A stretch of DNA of 64,000 bases. Origin: Leucobacter coleopterorum (GTDB lineage: Bacteria; Actinomycetota; Actinomycetes; Actinomycetales; Microbacteriaceae). Positions within the stretch are counted from its first letter, which is position 1; every line of letters starts with the position of its first letter. The notes beneath the pieces are model-generated. The model searched no databases, was not told the DNA's origin, and worked only from the letters and a program-made list of their open reading frames with translations. The position numbers and the translations under genes were made by a program. The stretch spans positions 2,666,001 through 2,730,000 of the forward strand of contig NZ_CP049933.1 of assembly GCF_011382985.1 (NCBI RefSeq), read 5' to 3'. This document shows positions 19,626 to 29,834 of this stretch, piece by piece.

Positions 19626-21523
19626 ACCAACTCAATCGTCGGGATGCGGGTGTTTGCCTCGTCATCGGTATCACCGTAGGGATCGCTGGTGTTCGAGGTT
19701 GGGAGGTGATCACCGTACGCTGTAAGCGCTGCGGGATCAGCGGCAGCGCAGCCATACGCCTCGGCGGTGGTGTCGTACGACCCGCGAGCGTAGCGGCCAC
19801 CCCAGCCATAGAGCTTTCCATCTGGTGTTGTCGCGTACGACCAGCAGGTGCCCGCTGCGATTTGCGAGGCCTTACCAACCTTGCTGAGCGAGGTATTCAG
19901 TGTCGGTACGGCCGTGGCGGCCCTGGTCTTGCAGGTTGCCCCGCCCACGCTGTCGGCGATGCCGGTCGCCTGGCAGAAACTGTCAGAACCGTAACCGTAC
20001 ACAGTGCCGTCTGCCATCAGCAGAAGCGTGTGGTCGAGACCGTTGGCGACTTCGCGCACCCCGAGGCGCATGGCCGAAAGGGAGGTCGTGACCGCGGGAT
20101 CGCCGGTGGTGCTAACGGCGTCGACTTTCACCGGGTAGTCGCCGTCGTTCTCCTGCGCGTTCGAGCTCGGCCACTCCTGCACCGGCCCGTCCCACTCAAG
20201 AACCGTGTACAGGGGATGGTTGATACTGAGGGCACTCGGAGTGCGCCCGAGATACTTGCGCACATCGAGTGTGCCCATTCTGCCGGTACCCCAGGTGTAC
20301 AGCTCGCCGTTTTGCAGCACCATCTGGTTAGCGCGGTCGCGTGATCCGACCTGCCGAACTGGGCAGGTGGCCGACACACGATCAACTGCGCTCACAGTCC
20401 CTGCGCATCCCGCTGCGAGTTCTGCGCTCGAGTACTTCGTGTTCACTACCGAGTTCACCCCAAAGGCCACCCGTGGGCAGTCCATCTGCGAGAAGATACC
20501 GAAGCTGGTTTTTTGATTCGCAAAGTCCCGCGTCTGAGCGTAGAAGCTGCCGACACCAAGGGTGTTGTACCCCCAGCTGTACACAACCCCCGTTTGTGTG
20601 ACGAGCAGACCACCATTGGCACCCACTGACATGGAGTGCACCTTCTTGGCCGCTGACCCCGCGTCGTAACCGCTGATCACACCACCAACAGGGTGCTGAG
20701 TACAGGTTGTTGACTCGTAGGGCACTATGTAGCGGTCAAAAAACCGCGAGTTGAAAAGAGTGGGAGCACCCCAGGCGGCTGATTCCTCTTCGCGAGCTTG
20801 TTTGTCAGTCGACAAGATGTGGCCCGATCCAAAATCGGGCATCACAACACCCGATCGAGTCTGCCATCCCGTGTAGCCCCACACGTACAGTTCCCCAGCG
20901 TCTGTGAGTGCAAAAAACTGCTGGTGCGCTGATTGCAGATCAACGATCTTTTGCTTGACACCATCGGAGTTCCGCACAACGATCTCGGTCGGTGTCAGTT
21001 GAAACTTCGTCGAGACGTTCTGCACATTCTGCATGCCCGCATAGTTGGATCCCCACCCGAACACACGCCCGTCGCCAGTGAGAGCGGCAAACGCCTCTGC
21101 GGCGGTATTGGATCCCGTTTTTGAGGCGGCAGCGACCTTAACCGCTTTCATGCCTTTAGCCCCAAACCCCGTCACCGCGACCGGAGCGCCAGTGGTCAGA
21201 GAAGCATCGTTGCCGTTACCGGCGTATCCTCCGGCCCACTTCAAACTGCTGGCGTTTGAGCGCGGACGGTAGCCCGTCACCCAAACTGACCCGTCGCTAC
21301 CAACGACCGCGCCAGACGCGGCGGAGAGTGTGTTCTGGCCGAAGTAATTCACCACCGGCTTCTTTTCGGTCTGCAGCACAGCGTCGGCGTGAACCACATC
21401 GATGAACCCAGCCTGTGTCATTGACAGGGGTGAAGCGAGGGCTGCCACAACGGCAATACTCATTGCCGCGAAGAGGCCCCGCCGCAGTGTGGTGCTGTGG
21501 CCCCTGAGCGTCGTTCTATGCAT
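19613..21523 (-). CDS. Secreted RCC1-repeat beta-propeller protein
   Basis: 636 residues from ATG 21523. A signal segment (GLFAAMSIAVVAALASPLSMTQAGF) is followed by at least six RCC1-type blades, each with a G-x-hydrophobic-W/Y-G-G/S core: DGRVFGWGSNYAG, AGELYVWGYTG, TGVVYSWGYNTLG, NGELYTWGTGR, DGTVYGYGSDSF, DGKLYGWGGRYARG. RCC1 propellers are known as chromatin factors in eukaryotes; secreted bacterial forms are usually surface proteins of unknown partner. There is no sorting signal at the C terminus (IPTIELVWKW). The frame is open to 21652, but that part overlaps the end of the preceding exported-protein gene. The SipW peptidase gene overlaps its stop. Confidence 0.85.
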   Translation of the reverse strand: MHRTTLRGHSTTLRRGLFAAMSIAVVAALASPLSMTQAGFIDVVHADAVLQTEKKPVVNYFGQNTLSAASGAVVGSDGSVWVTGYRPRSNASSLKWAGGYAGNGNDASLTTGAPVAVTGFGAKGMKAVKVAAASKTGSNTAAEAFAALTGDGRVFGWGSNYAGMQNVQNVSTKFQLTPTEIVVRNSDGVKQKIVDLQSAHQQFFALTDAGELYVWGYTGWQTRSGVVMPDFGSGHILSTDKQAREEESAAWGAPTLFNSRFFDRYIVPYESTTCTQHPVGGVISGYDAGSAAKKVHSMSVGANGGLLVTQTGVVYSWGYNTLGVGSFYAQTRDFANQKTSFGIFSQMDCPRVAFGVNSVVNTKYSSAELAAGCAGTVSAVDRVSATCPVRQVGSRDRANQMVLQNGELYTWGTGRMGTLDVRKYLGRTPSALSINHPLYTVLEWDGPVQEWPSSNAQENDGDYPVKVDAVSTTGDPAVTTSLSAMRLGVREVANGLDHTLLLMADGTVYGYGSDSFCQATGIADSVGGATCKTRAATAVPTLNTSLSKVGKASQIAAGTCWSYATTPDGKLYGWGGRYARGSYDTTAEAYGCAAADPAALTAYGDHLPTSNTSDPYGDTDDEANTRIPTIELVWKW

Positions 21524-21534
21524 CCTGTAACGCA

Positions 21535-22195
21535 CTACCCACCTACCGATGTTCCTGAGAAGGTCAGCGTGAACTTGGCGCTGCCCCATTGAGAGACCTC
21601 TTTTGTGTTGTGGTGAGGTCGTCCTTGAATGTGAACCACAGGTCGACCACAACGGAGCTATTTGCGTTGGTGCCGGCTACCCAGGTGTCACCGTTTGCGA
21701 GTTGAGCGCGTCCGCGACTGTCGAGGGTCACCACGTTTGTCGCGGTGGCCGGAGTGAGCTGTGTGCTTGCCGTTGGAGAAGCAGGATTGCCAAATACTGT
21801 GCTGCCGTTCACACTCGCGCTCACACGCACAAACCCCGAGAGATCGTCAAGCACCCCCGCCACGGGCTTCACCGACATGCCCAGGCTTGCCTGTGTCTCG
21901 GGCGAGTTATTGAAAACACGAACGCTGACTTTGTGGGTCGCTCCAGGCAAAAAATCCTTACCGTCAAAGGTGTAGCTGGTGGAGTCGGCACCGATTTGCT
22001 GAACCCGGTTGTTCTGCCCAACGAGGCCAATCGAGAAGGGTTTGCTTGTAATAACATCACCCATGCCGAGAAAGGCGTTGTCTCGAAACACGGCGGCCGT
22101 TGTGAGCGCGGTGGCAAGCAGAAAAATGCCTGCGGTAGCGAGCAAGGTCCACTTGTTTCGTCGCTTGCCCGCGGGGGTGCTATCCCGTGAGTCAT
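21535..22195 (-). CDS. SipW-type exported (TasA/camelysin-like) protein, two frame breaks
   Basis: About 220 residues repaired. A basic start (MTHGIAPPAGKRRNKW) leads into a hydrophobic segment (TLLATAGIFLLATALTTAAVF) and RDNAFLGMGD. The xDNAFLGxG stretch right after the helix also occurs in the protein at 23291-24016 and resembles SipW cleavage regions. The mature part is an all-beta sandwich. One base is missing in the G run at 22173-22177, linking the start to the signal. A second is missing near 21601-21604; restoring it gives EVSQWGSAKFTLTFSG, the usual closing strand, and a stop at 21535. GGAGGG lies 6 nt before ATG 22195. It lies 11 nt upstream of the RCC1 gene. It is probably a fibre or matrix subunit cleaved by the neighbouring SipW. 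Confidence 0.75.
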
Positions 22196-22261
22196 GTCAT
22201 GCCCTCCGTGGGGTGTTGTGTGGGACCGCAGTTGCCTGCCTGCTCAACATCTGTGCGCGCA

Positions 22262-22969
22262 TTAACCGGTCACTCCTTGCAGGTCGGTAATGCCAGAGAG
22301 CAGATTGCTCTCGGAGCTGACCACGATGCCCGGGTACATACCCTGGCCATACGCTGCGTCTTGGAAGCCGGGTGAAGCCGGATTCAGCCAAACGTTTATT
22401 CTGAACGTGCGTTTGCCAGGGTCAGTCGCGCTTGTGGCCTTCGCGATAGTGGAGCCCGTCAGAACTGTCCCGCCTCCGGCGTTGATCTCAGCAACACTCT
22501 TTCGCACAATCGAATTGATCGGTGTTGCGGGAGTGGTGATGTCGGTCACGCTCATCAACATGTGGTCGAACGGATCTATCCCGCCAACCGCCGCAGGACC
22601 ACCGCGTGTATCTCGAGCGTTACGCACCGCGAGCACAAGGTTGCCCGTGGCCGCCTGAGAGGTGTTGCACACCGTAATCTCGTAGGTCGCGGTCGGATCG
22701 TTTGGGCTTGCCGCGTCGTAAGCGATCACTGCTCCTGCCGTGTTGGTCGCCACGATAACGGCAGTGCTCTGGCTCGCCGCATCTGCTGAGCAGGTTTTGC
22801 CCGAGGCCGGATCAGTAATCTTTGCGTCAAAGTTGCCTGTTACGGCCACACCAGCTTCGGAGTCATCCGTGAAGGCAGCAAAGGAGAGCACAACCGTGAG
22901 ACTGAGTGCGAGCGCGGCGACGGCCGACAACAGCACACGGAATCTTGGTTGAGAAAGAATTCGTCTCAT
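22262..22969 (-). CDS. SipW-type exported (TasA/camelysin-like) protein
   Basis: 235 residues. It starts MRRILSQPRFRVLLSAVAALALS with a hydrophobic segment ending LSFAAFTDDSEAGVAVTGNFDAKI. The A-x-F-T-D-x-(S/A)-E-x-G pattern after the helix is typical of TasA-like subunits. The mature part is beta-rich with two Cys (GKTCSAD, ITVCNTS) that could pair. No sorting signal follows. The frame is open up to 23236, but AGGAGAAG sits just before ATG 22969 and the extra N-terminal part has no signal-peptide logic, so 22969 is used. It is the middle one of three such genes in the operon and is cleaved, by inference, by the SipW at 19021. Confidence 0.75.
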   Translation of the reverse strand: MRRILSQPRFRVLLSAVAALALSLTVVLSFAAFTDDSEAGVAVTGNFDAKITDPASGKTCSADAASQSTAVIVATNTAGAVIAYDAASPNDPTATYEITVCNTSQAATGNLVLAVRNARDTRGGPAAVGGIDPFDHMLMSVTDITTPATPINSIVRKSVAEINAGGGTVLTGSTIAKATSATDPGKRTFRINVWLNPASPGFQDAAYGQGMYPGIVVSSESNLLSGITDLQGVTG

Positions 22970-23290
22970 GCAACTTCTCCTGAAACCATTGACAATGGGG
23001 AGGTCGGGCACCTCAGAGCTACAGAAAGCGGTGGCAACTGCCCTGCCGCGCAGTTGCGCCGTTGGGGCGACACAACTTGCGAGTAATTCGGTTGAGCAAC
23101 TGATCATCATTTCGCTTTCAAACATTTGCTTCTGAGGTGCCCCAGTTCGATACCGGGGAGGACGGACAGGTGTTACCCAGCGGTGATCCCCTGCTAGTTC
23201 GGGGTAGGGAGCCGGGAACACAGGCTGAGTATTCACTCACTTGTCTGTCTACAAGGGAGGTTCCCCCGCATCGAATCTTGTGAAGCCTCG
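22970..23290 (-). promoter_or_regulatory. Long intergenic leader inside the surface operon
   Basis: 321 nt without a gene between two exported-protein genes of the same strand, much longer than the other gaps in this operon. It holds a 12-bp inverted repeat, GGGCACCTCAGA at 23006-23017 and its complement at 23131-23142, 113 nt apart. A smaller stem also uses CCCC/GGGG (about 23187-23207). An internal promoter, a terminator/attenuator or a structured 5' leader are all possible. Confidence 0.4.
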
Positions 23291-24016
23291 TTAGAGGCCC
23301 GTCGCGGCGAAGTGCACCACGAACTTTGTTGCGCCCTGGGTAAGCTTCATGTTGTTGACAGCACCCTGATCTTTCAAGCGAAACTTCATCGTCACCAAAG
23401 CAGCGGTATTCTGCTGCAGCGGTGCGCCTGCGCCCATGATTTCGTTGAAGCCCGCGGGCTCAGGATCGCCAACGTTTGCTGGCTCAGCGCCCACAAGCCC
23501 GTTACACGATCCCCACCCGATCGCCTGGACACCACGAACGTCAACTGCACACTCAAGGCTTTCGGTGTAGTAGTCAATCTGGGCCGCCGTCAGTCCAGGA
23601 ATCGCCTGCGAGCCTCCGGGCTTAATGTCTGCGTTGCGGTTGAGGATCTTAATGTCGATCTTCATGTCGATGTTGCCAGCGGAGACATTCTTGATGGGAA
23701 TGTTCACGATTGCTGCTGCCCCACCCGGAACCAGCGTCTTCAAGTCAGGGTTGATCACCAGACCGGGGCTGCTGCGAACATCGTAATCTTGGTAGTTTGC
23801 AGCGGCATCCGAGAGGATCGGGGTGTTCTCCTTCGACACCTTGAGGTCAAACACCTTGTCGGCGCCGGGGCCAATGGTGTTGTTGCTGGCCGAAGAGCCA
23901 AGTCCCAAGAAGGCGTTATCCACGAAGAGCGCTGACGTGAGCAGCGCTCCAACTGCAAGCACCGACCCAGAGGCGATGAGCGCTCGGCGCTTTCCGGTCA
24001 TTTTCTTCTTTGCCAT
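23291..24016 (-). CDS. SipW-type exported protein with DNAFLGLG motif
   Basis: 241 residues. It starts MAKKKMTGKRRALIASG, a lysine-rich n-region, then a hydrophobic segment (SVLAVGALLTSALFV) and DNAFLGLGSSASNNTIGPGA. The mature domain is beta-rich (VFDLKVSKENTPILSD, AAIVNIPIKNVSAGNIDMKIDI) and ends TKFVVHFAATGL with no anchor. It is related in pattern to the protein at 21535-22195. AAGGAG lies 7 nt before ATG 24016, which favours it over the open extension to 24049. It probably forms part of an extracellular fibre or matrix after SipW cleavage. It follows the Tat-exported propeller-like gene by 57 nt. Confidence 0.77.
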   Translation of the reverse strand: MAKKKMTGKRRALIASGSVLAVGALLTSALFVDNAFLGLGSSASNNTIGPGADKVFDLKVSKENTPILSDAAANYQDYDVRSSPGLVINPDLKTLVPGGAAAIVNIPIKNVSAGNIDMKIDIKILNRNADIKPGGSQAIPGLTAAQIDYYTESLECAVDVRGVQAIGWGSCNGLVGAEPANVGDPEPAGFNEIMGAGAPLQQNTAALVTMKFRLKDQGAVNNMKLTQGATKFVVHFAATGL

Positions 24017-24073
24017 GGATGCTCCTTGTATCTTTCTGATGTACCCCATCGGTCAGATGAGGAAGTCTGTTGA

Positions 24074-25757
24074 CTAGATGTAGATTTCGCAGCGCGGAAC
24101 GCTCACGCCCGAAAGCGCACCAAAACGAACAACATCTTTACCGTCGCCATCTCGGGCGATCTGTATGGGAACCGCAGTAACGTATTTGTCGGTGATCTGT
24201 TTGGTGACGCCCCCGAGATACGGTGGAAGGCACCCTTCGTTGACAGCGCGTAGTGGGCGTTGGCACCCCAGTGATACAGCGACTTTGGGGTTCCCGGCAT
24301 CGTGCCAATCTGATTCGGTGCTGCAAAGCCCGTGAACCACTCCCAGAGCTTCCCGTCGCTGGTGCCAAAGTAGATCCCGTTCTGATTCCCGAGCCGCATC
24401 CCGTATTTCTCGATCGCGCTCACGTTTGACGCAACCAGGGTAGGAACAGCATTGGTCGGGGCGTAGTAGAGAGCCCCGAGGCGAGTAGCACAAACGGCTC
24501 GCTCGAGTCGTTCCACGAGATCGCGACAGGGGTGCCCGGTACCCTCTGGGTTGAGTAGCTTGTGGTGCCGGTGTTGACGTTTCCGGCCACTGCTGTCTCG
24601 ACAAAGGAGTACGTTCCGATACGCCCATCGTTCAGCGCAAAACGAAACGCGCCACCACGGTTGACGTGCGCAATGACGGCAACGTCGGTCGCAGCCACCA
24701 CCGTGCTGAATGGAGACCAGACTCCGGCTACCGTGCACAGTTCCCCGTCTTCAAACAGCACAAGCGGCACGGGGTTCTGCACACTCGACTCGTTCACTGC
24801 GATGGTTGCGGCAAGATCCTTGACCTTTTTGTTTGACCGTTCGGTCATGACCGATTTTCCCTGGGGAAAGTAATGCTTCTTCGCCGCGATAGGTTCGCTC
24901 GGGTTGCCTTGATCAAGAGGAGCCTGCGACGAGTACAGGCAAAGACCGTACTTCCCCGAAATGTCAATGTAGCGCCACGCGTAAAACAGCGTGCCCCACC
25001 TCGTTGAACTCATCGCCCGAACCTGCTGTCCAGTCACGACAGGAAGAGTTTGCGGACGAGCATCCATTTCGCTCTTGTTCAGTCCGCCCATGTATTCTTG
25101 CGGGCCGTCGTACAGCCAGATGTCACGCGCACGGTTGTCGATAAGCAAGCTGGGTCGAATATCGATCGGCATGACTGTGCGAATCGTGCCCCAGGGGTTC
25201 TGGTTCCAGTCCTCACACACCTGACCGACGTCCTTAACAACTCGGTCGTCAGATTCGTTCCACCAGTAAAGGTGTCCGGCGCCAATGGCCGGGGGTGTCG
25301 GTTCCGTGACTTTGGGGGCGAGAATAATGTAGGCGACCGCCTTCTGCGTGCCGTACGATGCAGTGACGATGCCCGGCAGCACACTCTCGTTCTCTACACG
25401 GATCCCGTCAATCTCAAGTTTTCCGGCGGCAGCCAGAGTAAAGAATCGCGGGTACACAGTCCCGTCGGCCCAGCGAACGCCGTGAGAGACCCCAACAAAG
25501 ATCGTTTCCCCGGCAGGGATCGGGGTGCCATTTGTTTGATACGCGTCGAGGACAACCTTCGCCGCAGAGTCGATTGTGGGAATGACCACCTGATCTGGAA
25601 CAAATTCAAAGCTCGATGCCGCCCCGGCTGCCGTGGCCCCGGCACCAAACACCAGGGTTGTCGCGGGAACCGACCACACTGCCGCGCGAAGCAAGGATCG
25701 ACGCGGCAACGTCTTTCCTGCACCATCTTGCTCATGCCTATCGCGTGCAGACGTCAT
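24074..25757 (-). CDS. Tat-type exported propeller-like surface protein, two frame breaks
   Basis: About 561 residues repaired. The N terminus has a twin-arginine-like signal: LPRRSLLRAAVW followed by SVPATTLVFGAGATAAGAAS. The rest has repeated short beta hairpins reminiscent of RCC1 or kelch blades: RDIWLYDGPQEY, WGTLFYAWRYID, VLFEDGELCTVAG, GALYYAPTNAV, DGKLWEWFTGF, KGAFHRI. The first frame is lost near 24474-24477 (a G run on the coding strand) and again near 24210-24214. With one base restored at each, the protein runs on to VRFGALSGVSVPRCEIYI and a stop at 24074. It is the first gene of the surface operon. No enzyme motif is seen; a structural or binding role is inferred. Confidence 0.68.
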
Positions 25758-26395
25758 TACTCGACTTCGTTTCTTTCTCTAAAGGGAGGATCAACGCTGA
25801 AATTTGGGCAACATCAACTTTCGTTGTGTCTTTGGACCGCCGAATCGTCCGTCTGGGTGACTTCAATGCGAAGGAGTTTTGGGGAAACTCGTGCAATGCC
25901 TCTGCGTCTTAGAGGAGAGCAGGTGCCGTACGTGACTCGGTACGTCAATTGTGCGCACGGAGGGGGCCGAAAATTACCAATACTTCGGGGTTTTAGTCCC
26001 CATTTTCATGCCCGGGGTGAAGAGGTTCCAAGCAAATTAAGACGCTAAGCATGAACCTTTAACCCACGCCGCTTCCATCACCCCAGGGATGAAAACTGGG
26101 ATTAATTAATCCCAGTTTCGTCATTTTGTGCCCGCTTAAACACTCACAATCAGATTCTGGGCTCAGTTCACCCCGTTTGCCACGAGCACGAGTCGGGTGC
26201 GAAAGTTTACGAGTTCCAAAATTTGCTGGGGGGCAACATAAGTGTCTGGAGATATCTGCGCGGTATTTCATCATTCAAGGGCGCAGCAACATTCGTCCTA
26301 GAGAAGCATGGGCTTCGAATTATCAAGCCCATTGCCCAGGTTGCCGCTGCAGCTCACTCTTAATTCATCCTGCATTTTTGGAAAAGAGACTCGTC
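25758..26395. promoter_or_regulatory. Divergent control region between surface operon and LuxR-LAL gene
   Basis: 638 nt with no credible gene, noticeably richer in A/T than its neighbours. It must hold the promoters of the leftward surface operon and the rightward regulator. It contains the perfect 26-bp palindrome at 26093-26118 and a short GGGG/CCCC hairpin near 25990-26006. Longer open frames crossing it show no protein-like sequence. Confidence 0.55.
26093..26118. promoter_or_regulatory. Perfect 26-bp palindrome, candidate operator
   Basis: Half-sites AAACTGGG and CCCAGTTT flank the self-complementary core ATTAATTAAT. It lies about 280 nt before the LuxR gene and 340 nt before the surface operon. 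The length and A/T core fit a dimeric regulator site; a bidirectional terminator is the alternative. Confidence 0.5.
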
Positions 26396-29106
26396 TTGAA
26401 TGAACAACACTCTGTTCCCGGTACTCGAACTGCGCGGGTTCCCTCGTCTCCCCGTTTTCTGCGCTCGTGCGTCACTCGCCCGAGGCTTCTTGATGTGCTC
26501 GACGCCGGGTTTGAGTACCAGGTCACACTCCTGCGTGCGCCCTCCGGTTACGGGAAGACACAGCTCGTTGCCGATTGGCTCGAAAAGCGCCTACCCGCTC
26601 ACCCGGAGACTCACGCACTCTGGGTAGACGTTGTTGATTCTCACCGATCTGCAAGCCATGTCAGGCACCTGCTGTGGCGAGAACTCGTAGAAATCATTCG
26701 TGCTGATCCGACGCTCGCCGAGCAGGAGAGTTCTCCTTTCACCTCGACTTTGCTCGATGCAGCCTCGTTCACTGCCTACACTCCCTCACGTCAGCGAGCC
26801 GCATTGCTCGAATTGCTCGACCTGAGTGTCGAAAAGACACTGCTCGTTGTGTTTGATTGTGATGAACTCGGCCTTGACGGCGAGTCGTTCGCTGACTGCG
26901 AGTGGCTTCTGCAGAAGGCCCGCAATCTTCGTGTCTGGGTTGCTGGCCCCTTCGAAGCGTTCTCGATCAACGCGACGTTTGAGCTATCCATCGACTGTCA
27001 CGTCATACCGTCCGAGGTTCTACTTTTTACAGCGAGTGAAACTTCGGAGGCTGCGCGGCTTCTTTCAGTGCGTCTCAATCAAGCAGAGGCTGAGCATCTC
27101 CGCTCGATCACCAACGGGCTCCCTCGACTTGTTCGTGAGGTCATTTTGCGGGCGACCTCACACGCAGACACCAGCAAGACAGAGTCAACCACAACCCGTT
27201 TTCGCAGAGCGGTTCAACAATCGGTTCAGCGATCCATGCAAGACATGAGCGCACACTCAAGCCTTGATCTCAACGCTCTCGCTGCGCTGTCTTACCCACC
27301 GTTTCTCACCGAGCAACTCGCGAATGCCATTCAAAGTGACCCCCACGCGAGCGATGCCCTCACCGCACTCCAGCGAACTGGCTACGGTGGTTGGGAGAGC
27401 GTTGGCGACCGACAGCAGTTCATCATGCTCGAGACCGTTCGCTCGTATCTGCAAGAGCATCACTCGCTTGACCCCGAACTCGTCGCGCAAATTCGCAGGC
27501 AGAGTGCCAACGAAATGGAGCGCATCGGCTACCCCATCGAGGCGTGCCAGGAGTATTTGCTTCTCGAAGACGAAGCCGGTGTAGAACGCGTGCTGCAGCA
27601 GCACTTTCCATGGGGACTCTGGGTCAAACGATACGAGCTGAGCGACATCATGCGAGCAGTTCCCCGAGAGATGCTGCTTCGCAGGCCGCTCTTTCTTGGC
27701 ATTCGTGCTGCCTCCACGTATTGGGCGTACGGTATCGACAAGCGTGAGTTCACTGAGTTGCGGACGGTGGTCGACACCATCGACGCCTCGGGAGCGGTGT
27801 TTGATGCCAGGGAAGAACTCTTGTTCATTGCGGCAAAGATCTTTCTGCTGACCACGCGGGATCCAGAAGCCCACATCGATGAGGTCAAACATCAGCTCCT
27901 CTTGCACGCTCAAGACGGCACGACACTGAAAAGCCCTCTTCTCGATCTCATCTTTGGAGTGGCCCTCAACCACCTCGCCTCACTGCATATTCAACTCGGT
28001 CGCTACACCGAGTCGGAGACACTGCTCGATCTTTTGATCGGTACAAAGTTGCCGGATCGTGCCGTGGCAATGCGGTTGCGTGCGCAGGGCCACAAGGCTG
28101 TTTCGCTGGTGCTGCGCGGTGATGTGAAGCAGTCAAGAGAACTGCTCAACGAGTGCCACACGAGCGACTATTGGTCCCTCATCTCTGGAACCTACTGGGC
28201 GAGGTTCTTCCGGCTAGCTGAGGCCTACATTGCCATCGAGGATTTCGACCACAGGCTGGCACTCGAGATCGTTGCCGAGCTCAGAGAGGACTCCAATACC
28301 TATGAAGACGGACTCCTCGTGGTGCACGCCCACGTCATGGCGTTGCTGCTCGGTGGCTTCACGAACGAAGCGATGGAGACGCTGAGAGACGCACTCGACG
28401 TGGTCAACGCATCCGAGATGAACTGGGGTGCCTACCAGGTCGATCTGCTGCGAGCGCTGCAGATCGACCTGCTACTGGCCTCGGAACACTTTGCGACGGC
28501 GCGCTCCCACCTTGAAACGGGCAGATCCAACACCTCACCGTACTTTCGGGCGCTCAACCGTTTTGCGCTGCGCACGGGCGACGCCATCCAGGTGCTCGCC
28601 CGCGCCAAAACGGTGCTTAATGAGCCAAATCGCACGATTAGAGAGCGCGCGGAACACTTGATTCTTCAGGCGGTTGCCGCGCACGAGCTCAACAACGATG
28701 CGCTCGCGGCTGACTCTTGGCGACGGGCCTTGGAACTCAACCGCAGGTTCGGAATCACCACTCCGCTTCTGCAGATTGCGACCGTGGATATGGTGATCAC
28801 AAACGGCGAGACGCTCCAAATATTCGGTGAGACTCCCCTGCCGTACTCAGCCAGACTCGAGTCTTTCAAAGGCTGGCGGTTCAGTCGATCCCGAAGCTCA
28901 CCAAGCGTGAAGGTCTGGTGCTCGAGCGCTACGCCAAGAGTGCCTCCGTTGCCGAAATTGCGAGTTCCCTCAGTGTGTCCCCAAACACTGTAAAAAGTCA
29001 GATACGCAGCATTTACAAGAAACTCGGGGTGAGCGGGCGCGGCGCGGCGCTAGCCAGGGCCGTTGACCTGGGGATCTTGCGTAGCCCTGCCTCCGCAAAA
29101 GAGTGA
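26396..29106 (+). CDS. LuxR-family LAL/MalT-type transcriptional regulator, frame broken near 28872
   Basis: About 903 residues repaired, the usual size of MalT-like ATP-dependent activators. Walker A APSGYGKT is at residues 48-55 and a Walker B-like LLVVFDCDEL about 100 residues later, then a long helical TPR-like region. The frame breaks near 28871-28872. With one base restored it reads LAVQSIPKLTKREGLVLE and the LuxR helix-turn-helix (SVAEIASSLSVSPNTVKSQI, then YKKLGVSGRGAALARAV). The frame is open to 26126, but TTG 26396 with GGAAAAGAG upstream gives the natural N terminus (NEQHSVPGTRTARVP). It is divergent from the surface operon and is by inference its regulator. A similar regulator adjoins the second SipW locus. 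Confidence 0.85.
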
Positions 29107-29120
29107 GTGGTGGCAATGGC

Positions 29121-29825
29121 TCAGCCGCTGAGGCCACCAAACAGCAGCGAGACCATCATCGCAACGATCACGGTGTTAAAAATGAAAGCAAAGATCACGT
29201 TTGCGCGCACCGTTTGCCAGGCCTGGCGGGTGTTGATGCTTGCTGAGACCGTCGCTGCCATCGTGGAAAGCAGGATAGCCAGGGTGAGGTAATCGCCGAG
29301 ACGGGGCTCTTCATCGTGCTCAATCCCGAGTGTGATGTGATGGGTGCCGTGTTCGTTCACCGCAGTGCTCAAATGACCGTATTGCAAGGCGAAGGAGTAG
29401 ACCATCAGGGCCCATGAGCACACAACCGTCAGCATTCCCAGCGTGATGTATACCCAGTCGCTCCGGTAGTCAGGTGTCTGCGCAATAAAGACCGTCAGAA
29501 CAATCGAAACCAGTGCCGCAGTCATCGTCCAACTGGATGGACCACCGTATCCGAAGAGCTGACTCCAGAGCGTGCGCGGTTTTGTTTCGAGCTGAGGCAG
29601 CCGTTTCGCGTAGGCGAGATGTGTCGAGGCGAGATACACGAGCACGAACAGCGGCCACACGATGAGATACGCGAGAATCCAGTAATCCAGAAGATCTTCG
29701 CGGGGTACGCCATCGCGATAGACCTCAATGATGCTGGGAAGTGCAATGAGGATCGCCACCACAATTGCGAACGCACTACTCAAGTTTGCTCTCGCAGAGT
29801 CACTCAAACGTTGTAATGCCAGCAC
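29121..29825 (-). CDS. DUF1345 family membrane protein
   Basis: 234 residues with five membrane helices. The DUF1345 pattern is recognisable: VVCSWALMVYSFALQYGHLS, then EEPRLGDYLTLAILLSTMAA, then ASINTRQAWQTVRAN and a last helix (FAFIFNTVIVAMMVSLLFGG). The start is GTG 29825. It converges on the LuxR gene, 14 nt away, and follows a small membrane-protein gene by 9 nt on the same strand. Family members are widespread inner-membrane proteins with no assigned activity. Confidence 0.8.
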   Translation of the reverse strand: MLALQRLSDSARANLSSAFAIVVAILIALPSIIEVYRDGVPREDLLDYWILAYLIVWPLFVLVYLASTHLAYAKRLPQLETKPRTLWSQLFGYGGPSSWTMTAALVSIVLTVFIAQTPDYRSDWVYITLGMLTVVCSWALMVYSFALQYGHLSTAVNEHGTHHITLGIEHDEEPRLGDYLTLAILLSTMAATVSASINTRQAWQTVRANVIFAFIFNTVIVAMMVSLLFGGLSG

Positions 29826-29834
29826 CCGGCAATA

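Noticed and set aside
22262-23236. 324-residue version of the exported protein
   Set aside because: The extra 89 residues precede a clear ribosome site and signal sequence at 22969 and show no protein features.
14512-25757. Reading the broken surface genes as true pseudogenes or phase-variable genes
   Set aside because: The same kind of break affects pst and other core genes, and there are no long repeat tracts typical of phase variation.
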